From MA-ANB-1 sp965216445 (GTDB lineage Bacteria; Actinomycetota; Acidimicrobiia; Spongiisociales; ZC4RG35), in NCBI GenBank assembly GCA_965216445.1, contig OZ244166.1, positions 1,736,001 through 1,800,000 on the forward strand: 64,000 nucleotides of DNA. Reading direction: 5' to 3'. Position numbers and translations under genes: made by a program. Of this stretch, positions 59,110-64,000 are shown piece after piece (the stretch's first letter is position 1; each line of letters opens with the position of its first letter). The notes beneath the pieces are model-generated. The model was given only the letters and a program-made list of their open reading frames with translations. It made no database searches and was not told where the DNA came from.

Positions 59110-59553
59110 TCACAACGCCTCCGTAGGATCGACCGGCTCACCAATGGCACCGATCGCCTGTAAGTAATCCGCCTCGTATCGAAGCACGTCACTGACAACT
59201 CCAGCATCGTACGAAACACCATGTTTCTCTTCAATCCGATCAACGATGTATTCGACCGACGCCTCGTGGCCACCAGCGACGGTGTCGACAGGGTTGGTTC
59301 TGTCATCCTGGGCCAGTCCCTGGAGATAGAACACCTCCCACTCGATGATGCGTCTGATATCGGCCCGACTCAACTCGGTGCCACCCTCTGCGGCGAGTCC
59401 GGCTTCTACGTGTTTGACGGCATCTTCGATCACGTAATCCAACGGATCATACGAGGGTCTGCGCTTCGACTCTTGCCATACCGCAAGAGCGGTAATGACA
59501 AGAAGGAGGCCCACAAGCAGACCAACGAAAGCGATTATCTCGGCACCGGTCAC
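59110..59553 (-). CDS. Membrane-anchored hypothetical protein, 147 residues
   Basis: A single N-terminal helix (IIAFVGLLVGLLLVITALAVW) and a cytoplasmic, mainly helical, acidic domain (DPLDYVIEDAVKHVEAGLAA, ADIRRIIEWEVFYLQGLAQD, VSDVLRYEADYLQAIGAIG). I do not recognise the family. The start is GTG 59553, preceded by TACCCT and a good -35, without a ribosome site. It is 15 nt upstream of the zinc-ribbon gene, so probably the head of that four-gene operon. Confidence 0.7.
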   Translation of the reverse strand: MTGAEIIAFVGLLVGLLLVITALAVWQESKRRPSYDPLDYVIEDAVKHVEAGLAAEGGTELSRADIRRIIEWEVFYLQGLAQDDRTNPVDTVAGGHEASVEYIVDRIEEKHGVSYDAGVVSDVLRYEADYLQAIGAIGEPVDPTEAL

Positions 59554-59560
59554 GCCAGGA

Positions 59561-59588
59561 AGGGTAACCCGATCCGTTTGATTGTCAG
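59561..59588 (-). promoter_or_regulatory. Strong promoter for the 59553 gene (leaderless)
   Basis: Reverse strand: -35 CTGACA (59588-59583), 16-nt spacer, -10 TACCCT (59566-59561), then 7 nt to the GTG start at 59553. Confidence 0.6.
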
Positions 59589-59604
59589 ATAAGGGATTCT
59601 GAGA

Positions 59605-61398
59605 TCAGAAGGCCTCAACCGGCAGCTTCATCAAGCTTCCGTCTTCAACGGTAGCGCGAGCTTTACGGGCGGCCACATTGGGCGCCACCAGACTCAAGTA
59701 CCACCTGGCAGACTCCACTTTGCCCGTGTAGAACGGATCCGAATCGACTTTGGGTAGGGCGATCTCAGCGTGATGGAGCAACTGCCACGCGACCACTACT
59801 TCGGACAACGACTCGAGCAGCGGCGTCGCATGGAGACCCACCTTGTAGATCTCCTCCTTGTCACCGTTGACTGAAGCCATCAGGTCCTCAACCATCGCTC
59901 CGATGTGGGATTGGACGTCGTCCAGCATCGTTCCCAAGATCTCCCGTTCGTCGGCAAGGCCATCCTCACCGTCGCCACCTTTGACGAATTCGACGATCTC
60001 ACCGGCAATCGACGCCAGGGCCGTGCCCTGATCGCGGGCGATCTTTCTGAAGAACAGGTCAAGAGCTTGGATCCCTGTGGTGCCCTCGTAGACAGTATCG
60101 ATTTTGGCATCGCGAATGTATTGCTCGATCGGATAGTCCTGGGTGTAACCAGACCCACCAAAGATCGTCAAAGCGTCACCCAGCAGCTCGTACGCAACTT
60201 CGGATGAGTAGCCCTTCACCATCGGAAGCAACAGGTCGTTGCGTCGGCTCCAGGTGTCGTCCTCGGGATGCAGCGTTGCCTGATCCTGGACCCACGCCGT
60301 GTAGCTAACGAGTGCCCGGAGGCCCTCGGCATGCGCCTTTTGGATCATCAGTGAGCGGCGAACATCGGGGTGGTTCACGATCGGAACCCGTGGGGCGGTC
60401 TTGTCGCTGGCTTCAGTCAGATCTGCACCCTGGACCCTTTGCTGGGCGTATTCGAGGGCGTTCAGATAACCAGTGCTGAGTGTTCCCATCGCCTTGGTCC
60501 CGACCATCATCCGGGCGTGCTCGATCACCCGAAACATCTGGCGGATCCCGTCGTGGACGTCTCCAACCAGATATCCCACAGCAGGTTCATCCAGTCCGAA
60601 GGTCATCTCGCACGTAGTCGAGCCCTTCAAACCCATCTTCTTCTCGATGTTTGTGGCATACACACCGTTGCGCTGCCCCAACGAGCCGTCGTCGTTGACG
60701 AGGAACTTGGGGACTACAAACAGCGAGAGGCCTTTGGTTCCAGGCCCGGCACCTTCTGGGCGAGCCAGAACCAGGTGGATGATGTTTTCGGTGACGTCGT
60801 GCTCACCGCTGGTGATAAACCGCTTGACACCCTCGATGTGCCAGCTCCCATCACCATTGTCGATGGCTTTGGTCTTGCCGGCACCGACGTCGGAACCCGC
60901 GTCGGGCTCGGTGAGGATCATCGTCCCGCCCCACCCCTTGTCGATCCACATCCGGGCGAATTCCTTCTGCTCTTCGGTGCCCTCCTCGAACAAAACCCGG
61001 GCAAAAAGGGAACCACCGCTGTAGAACTGCGCCGTTGTGTTGGCGGCGAGCAGCATTTCCTGCGTGGCCCAGAAGAGAGTGTTCGGTACCGGGAATCCCC
61101 CCAGCTCTTCCGGAAGGGCGAATAGCGCCCACCCGCCGTCCTTGAACGCCTCGACACTTTGCTTAACCGACTCGGGGATCTCGACCTTGCCGTCGACCAG
61201 TTTCAATTCGATGCGGTCCTGATCGACATAAGAAGCTGCGAAGTCTTCCCTTGCCAGCCTCTCCACCTCAGTCAGCGTGTCCCGTGCAGTGTCCTCATCC
61301 AACTCGGGCCAATTTGGACCACCGATGTAATCCTGAACCTGATGGACTTCGAAGAGATTGAACTCAATATCGCGAAGGTTTGCTTTGTAGTGACTCAT
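59605..61398 (-). CDS. Acyl-CoA dehydrogenase (FadE type, about 600 residues)
   Basis: A 597-residue flavoenzyme: GGWALFALPEELGGFPVP, MILTEPDAGSDVGAGKT (FAD and substrate site), KRFITSGEHDVTENI, KMGLKGSTTCEMTF, and QYIRDAKIDTVYEGTTGIQ with the catalytic Glu in YEGTTG. A C-terminal extension of 130 residues is typical of long-chain FadE proteins such as FadE5. It oxidises acyl-CoA to enoyl-CoA. GAAAGG precedes the ATG. A tandem operator lies upstream, between it and the divergent TetR gene, so it is probably the main target of that regulator. Confidence 0.93.
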   Translation of the reverse strand: MSHYKANLRDIEFNLFEVHQVQDYIGGPNWPELDEDTARDTLTEVERLAREDFAASYVDQDRIELKLVDGKVEIPESVKQSVEAFKDGGWALFALPEELGGFPVPNTLFWATQEMLLAANTTAQFYSGGSLFARVLFEEGTEEQKEFARMWIDKGWGGTMILTEPDAGSDVGAGKTKAIDNGDGSWHIEGVKRFITSGEHDVTENIIHLVLARPEGAGPGTKGLSLFVVPKFLVNDDGSLGQRNGVYATNIEKKMGLKGSTTCEMTFGLDEPAVGYLVGDVHDGIRQMFRVIEHARMMVGTKAMGTLSTGYLNALEYAQQRVQGADLTEASDKTAPRVPIVNHPDVRRSLMIQKAHAEGLRALVSYTAWVQDQATLHPEDDTWSRRNDLLLPMVKGYSSEVAYELLGDALTIFGGSGYTQDYPIEQYIRDAKIDTVYEGTTGIQALDLFFRKIARDQGTALASIAGEIVEFVKGGDGEDGLADEREILGTMLDDVQSHIGAMVEDLMASVNGDKEEIYKVGLHATPLLESLSEVVVAWQLLHHAEIALPKVDSDPFYTGKVESARWYLSLVAPNVAARKARATVEDGSLMKLPVEAF

Positions 61399-61432
61399 CG
61401 GTGCCTTTCGGTGAAATCTAACCCCATTGCTA

Positions 61433-61468
61433 TTTGAGTATACACTCTAATTTGAGCGAGCACTCAAA
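61433..61468. promoter_or_regulatory. Tandem palindromic operator for the TetR regulator
   Basis: Two adjacent 18-bp palindromes: TTTGAG-N6-CTCTAA (61433-61450) and TTTGAG-N6-CTCAAA (61451-61468), the second perfect. On the reverse strand they cover a promoter for the acyl-CoA dehydrogenase: TTGAGT (61467-61462) and TATACT (61444-61439), with a 19-nt spacer. Binding of a TetR dimer to each site would block it. Confidence 0.65.
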
Positions 61469-61493
61469 GAAATCTGGCACTACGCTGGAAACG

Positions 61494-62048
61494 ATGCGCT
61501 ACAAGGCCGGGCTCGAAACACGCGACAAGATTCTCGAATCAACCAGGGTGCAAATCGCGGCCAATGGCCTGGAAGGAACCACCATCAAGACCATCTGCGA
61601 GGGCGCGGGGGTCTTGCCGGGGAGCTTCTACAACCTCTTTGACTCCAAGGAGCAGGCAATTCTCACGGCAGTCCGGGTGGCAATCGATGCGGTAGACCCC
61701 GATCCCACTCATGAAGGGAAGGACACACTCGCTGATCTGGTCGACGCCTATGTCCGGTTCGTCGAGGAACAAGACGATTTGGCCCGGGTCTATATCAGGA
61801 TCGCCGTTGCCTCCACCAGGGACAATCCCGAGTTGCGTGGACGGATCATCAGACATCATGAGGGTCGGGTCAAGCGGTTCGCCGACGCCATGGAACGAGA
61901 GATTGATGGGTTGAGCACGGAGGAGGCGACGACCAGAGCCGAAGCGCTGGTGTCGGCTCTCAACGGTGTGACGTTGCATCACACCATCGACGGCACCTTC
62001 GATGTGTCCAGATATGCCCAGCTGCTCCTCGGAGTGGCAACTGCGTAA
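61494..62048 (+). CDS. TetR family regulator
   Basis: Taken from ATG 61494 (MRYKAGLETRDKILESTRVQ), 184 residues; an in-frame start at 61434 would run through the operator. The N-terminal helix-turn-helix is TTIKTICEGAGVLPGSFYNLFDSKEQAIL. The C-terminal ligand-binding domain (DLVDAYVRFVEEQDDLARVY, NPELRGRIIRHHEGRVKRFA) is of the kind found in regulators of acyl-CoA metabolism. TACGCT lies 7 nt upstream of the ATG. It probably represses the divergent acyl-CoA dehydrogenase gene and itself; the ligand could be an acyl-CoA. Confidence 0.88.
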   Translation: MRYKAGLETRDKILESTRVQIAANGLEGTTIKTICEGAGVLPGSFYNLFDSKEQAILTAVRVAIDAVDPDPTHEGKDTLADLVDAYVRFVEEQDDLARVYIRIAVASTRDNPELRGRIIRHHEGRVKRFADAMEREIDGLSTEEATTRAEALVSALNGVTLHHTIDGTFDVSRYAQLLLGVATA

Positions 62049-62060
62049 TAGAGTCCCTGG

Positions 62061-62975
62061 ATGCAGCTTGCCATCCAGGTCCGGAAAGATTTTGACTACG
62101 TGCTCCGCTCTGCGCAGTGGGCGGAGACAAACGGTCTCAGCGCCATTGCTTTGCCAGACCACTACCTGCAACGTGGAAGCGAACCAGACCTACCGGGTTA
62201 TGACCACCTCATCCACCTTGCCGGGTTGGCGAGGGAAACATCGAGTATCGAGCTTGTTTGTCTCGTTGCCCCGGTGACGTTTCGTCATCCAGCCGTTCTC
62301 TACAAAACGCTCGTCACGATCGACGAACTGTCGGACGGCCGGTTCACCCTTGGCGTGGGTACAGGGTGGCTCGAAGAGGAGTTCACGCTCTACGGACTCC
62401 CCTACCCGGAGCTCGCAGAACGATACGAGATGCTGGAAGAGGCCATGGCGTACCTTCGTGCCGCCCTCACTCCGGGCAACCATGGATTTGCCGGAAAGCA
62501 TTACCAGCTCAGCGAATTTGATCCCCATCCCCAACCCAAGAACGCAAGGTTGCTCATCGGGGGCGGCGGCAAAGTCAAGACGCCGAGAATCGCGGGTCGG
62601 TTTGCGGACGAGTTCAACATCTACGCCTGCCCGCCAGACGAGTACAAGCAGAAGGCCGATACCGCGCGTGAATATGCGAGGGAGAAAGGGCGGGACTCTG
62701 AAGAGATCCTGTTTTCGACTGCGTGCCCTGCCATAGCGGCCGTCAAGGAGTCCGACTATCGCAAATTGCTGGAGAAGCTCGCCGACGTCACAGAGTCGAC
62801 CCCGGAGCGAATCGAAGAGGTCTATACCGAGCGCGGATACCCCCATGGTTACGGGTCGAAACCGGTCGATATGCTGGCGGCGCTGGAAGAAGCGGGATGT
62901 CAGCGCTACTACGCCCAGGCGTTTGCTGCGGACGTGGAGGAATTCGGCATCATCTTCGAAGGACTCGCACAGTGA
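62061..62975 (+). CDS. LLM-class flavin-dependent (probably F420) oxidoreductase
   Basis: A 304-residue luciferase-like barrel: DYVLRSAQWAETNGLSAIAL, VAPVTFRHPAVLYKTLVTID, LSDGRFTLGVGTGWLEEEF, the typical YGLPYPELAERYEMLEEAM, and LIGGGGKVKTPRIAGRFADE. F420 use is likely for an actinobacterium but cannot be told from FMN use by eye. It follows the TetR gene by 12 nt and precedes a second family member, perhaps one operon. Confidence 0.88.
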   Translation: MQLAIQVRKDFDYVLRSAQWAETNGLSAIALPDHYLQRGSEPDLPGYDHLIHLAGLARETSSIELVCLVAPVTFRHPAVLYKTLVTIDELSDGRFTLGVGTGWLEEEFTLYGLPYPELAERYEMLEEAMAYLRAALTPGNHGFAGKHYQLSEFDPHPQPKNARLLIGGGGKVKTPRIAGRFADEFNIYACPPDEYKQKADTAREYAREKGRDSEEILFSTACPAIAAVKESDYRKLLEKLADVTESTPERIEEVYTERGYPHGYGSKPVDMLAALEEAGCQRYYAQAFAADVEEFGIIFEGLAQ

Positions 62976-63003
62976 GAACGATTGCACGACGGAGGAACAC
63001 ACC

Positions 63004-63912
63004 TTGAAATACTCGGTGATGACAGAGCCCCACCTCGGTGGGACATACCAACAGCAACTGGAAGTAGCCCAATTCGCCGAACACTCCGGACTTGTCTCCT
63101 TTGCTCGATGCGACCACTTTCTCTCCGGTGGCGACCCAACGCCGGATGCGACAGACGCGTTCGCGGTGCTCGCTGGGCTCGCCAGGGAGACAACCCATAT
63201 CAGACTGTGCGTGTTGGTCTCCCCAATCACCTTCAGACATCCAGCAGTCATCGCCAAAAACGCCACAACCATCGATGAGATGTCGAATGGTCGATTCGAC
63301 CTTGGCGTGGGTACTGGATGGATGGACTTCGAACACGAGTCTCTCGGCATCCCGTTCCCTGAGTCGGCAGAACGATGGGCCCGGTTCGAGGAGGCTCTTG
63401 CCTACCTGGACGCCGCCTTCTCCGAAGGGCACGGCACCTACGACGGGCAGTTCTACAGCCTCCACGCAGACGTCAAGCCAAAACCCCAGAACCTCCGCCT
63501 CGTCCTGGGAGGGTCGGGAAAGAAGCGGACGCCGACCCTTGCCGGTAAACGAGCTGACGAATACAACTTCTTCACTTGTTCACCCGAGGATGCCAAACAA
63601 CGGATCGAGGTGATGCGGGCTGCGGCCAACGGGCGCGACGTCGAAACGACGGTCATGGGCCCTGTGCTGGTCGGACGCAACGATACTGAGTACCAGAATC
63701 GTCTCGGCGCGGCCGCCGCCAAAAGAGATGTGTCGCCAGCCGAATTGGAAGAGAAGTGGAAGGGTGCCGGTCTGATCCTGGGAACCCCAATCGATGTTGC
63801 CGAGCAAATCGCAGCACTCGACGAGGCTGGCATTGACAGGATGTACGTTCAGTGGATCGACCTGGACGACATGGATGGCATGAAAGCCTCGTTTGAAGTG
63901 CTGATGGGATGA
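63004..63912 (+). CDS. LLM-class flavin-dependent (probably F420) oxidoreductase, paralogue
   Basis: The start is TTG 63004, with GGAGG about 8 nt upstream; the frame is open further but that part overlaps the previous gene. About 302 residues, clearly related to the preceding protein: VLVSPITFRHPAVIAKNATT, MSNGRFDLGVGTGWMDFEHE, GIPFPESAERWARFEEALAY, VLGGSGKKRTPTLAGKRADE. A tandem duplication is likely, with different substrates. The stop overlaps the next ATG by 4 nt. Confidence 0.87.
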   Translation: MKYSVMTEPHLGGTYQQQLEVAQFAEHSGLVSFARCDHFLSGGDPTPDATDAFAVLAGLARETTHIRLCVLVSPITFRHPAVIAKNATTIDEMSNGRFDLGVGTGWMDFEHESLGIPFPESAERWARFEEALAYLDAAFSEGHGTYDGQFYSLHADVKPKPQNLRLVLGGSGKKRTPTLAGKRADEYNFFTCSPEDAKQRIEVMRAAANGRDVETTVMGPVLVGRNDTEYQNRLGAAAAKRDVSPAELEEKWKGAGLILGTPIDVAEQIAALDEAGIDRMYVQWIDLDDMDGMKASFEVLMG

Positions 63913-64000
63913 CCGAGCTCCACCCTACGAACCTTCGGGTGATGGAAAGCGCAGCTCATGCAGGCGTATCAATCGAAATCCAACGGTTTCCCGAGGGAAC
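63909..64000 (+). CDS. YbaK/EbsC-like aminoacyl-tRNA deacylase, 5' end only
   Basis: ATG 63909 overlaps the previous stop by 4 nt and runs off the window: MTELHPTNLRVMESAAHAG, then SIEIQRFPEGT (about 30 residues). This N-terminus resembles YbaK/EbsC proteins (helix, then a strand ending FPEGT). Such proteins hydrolyse mischarged tRNA. Too short for certainty. Confidence 0.55.
   Translation, partial: MTELHPTNLRVMESAAHAGVSIEIQRFPEG

Noticed and set aside
60370..61125. A 251-codon open frame on the forward strand
   Set aside because: Antisense to the acyl-CoA dehydrogenase gene; no recognisable domain, so taken as a by-product of GC-rich codon use.
62190..63350. A 386-codon open frame on the reverse strand
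   Set aside because: It is antisense to the two flavin-dependent oxidoreductase genes, which have clear family motifs and ribosome sites. Its protein reads as Ser/Arg-rich shadow sequence with no motif.
1..64000. tRNA, rRNA, riboswitch or insertion sequence
   Set aside because: None could be supported; no tRNA cloverleaf, transposase motif or terminal inverted repeats with target duplication were seen. No cobalamin or SAM riboswitch was evident before the B12- or SAM-related genes.

Overview
The window looks like chromosomal DNA from an uncultured, moderately GC-rich actinobacterium. Acidimicrobiia or a neighbouring class is my best guess from gene content alone. The signs are an acyl-CoA carboxylase of AccA3/AccD5 type, a Mycobacterium-type LpdA flavoprotein, a class A penicillin-binding protein with C-terminal PASTA repeats, F420-type luciferase-like oxidoreductases, LytR-CpsA-Psr wall proteins, frequent GTG and TTG starts, and many apparently leaderless transcripts. 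No rRNA, tRNA, CRISPR array or insertion sequence was seen.

Layout. 0-12.4 kb: an LCP wall protein (cut by the left edge), a dienelactone-hydrolase-like protein, BirA diverging from propionyl/acetyl-CoA carboxylase beta and alpha subunits, a small secreted protein, LpdA-like flavoprotein, methylmalonyl-CoA mutase large subunit, and a bifunctional PBP. Carboxylase, biotin ligase and mutase together suggest the propionyl-CoA to succinyl-CoA route.

12.4-42.3 kb: a large surface-polysaccharide locus. It holds an initiating sugar transferase (split by a frameshift), a Wzx-like flippase, a Wzt/Wzm-type ABC exporter, several glycosyltransferases, WecB and WecC (UDP-ManNAcA synthesis), an O-acyltransferase, a heparinase II/III-like protein, and a sulfotransferase followed by CysC, CysN and CysD, which make its PAPS donor. 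Between them lie three secreted wall-active or proteolytic enzymes (PGRP-type amidase, subtilase, SpoIID/LytB protein), all ending in the same five-unit, about 50-residue repeat module. Two of these carry a 610-bp stretch that is identical at the DNA level. The product is probably a sulfated, acylated, uronate-containing glycan.

42.3-48.7 kb: M24 aminopeptidase, a LipB-LipA fusion, a 2-oxoacid dehydrogenase E2 and dihydrolipoyl dehydrogenase in one operon (lipoate synthesis and use), then a 30-residue membrane peptide coupled to an alpha/beta hydrolase.

48.7-55.4 kb: two secreted enzymes with FG-GAP (integrin-type) repeats, an M15 peptidase with a nearly perfect 210-bp tandem array and a glucose/sorbosone-dehydrogenase-like protein, with a methyltransferase between them.

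55.4-58.4 kb: a compact operon of MauE-, MauA- and MauD-like proteins plus two unknowns. The MauA-like protein is Tat-exported and cysteine-rich but lacks the second tryptophan needed for the TTQ cofactor. This is my best candidate for an undescribed system. 58.4-64 kb: a chain of tiny coupled genes with a zinc-ribbon protein, an acyl-CoA dehydrogenase diverging from a TetR regulator over a tandem palindromic operator, two LLM-class flavin enzymes, and the start of a YbaK-like deacylase.

Across the window at least nine starts are preceded by TANNNT (or close to it) ending 6-7 nt before the ATG/GTG and have no Shine-Dalgarno sequence, which points to leaderless transcription as a common mode here.
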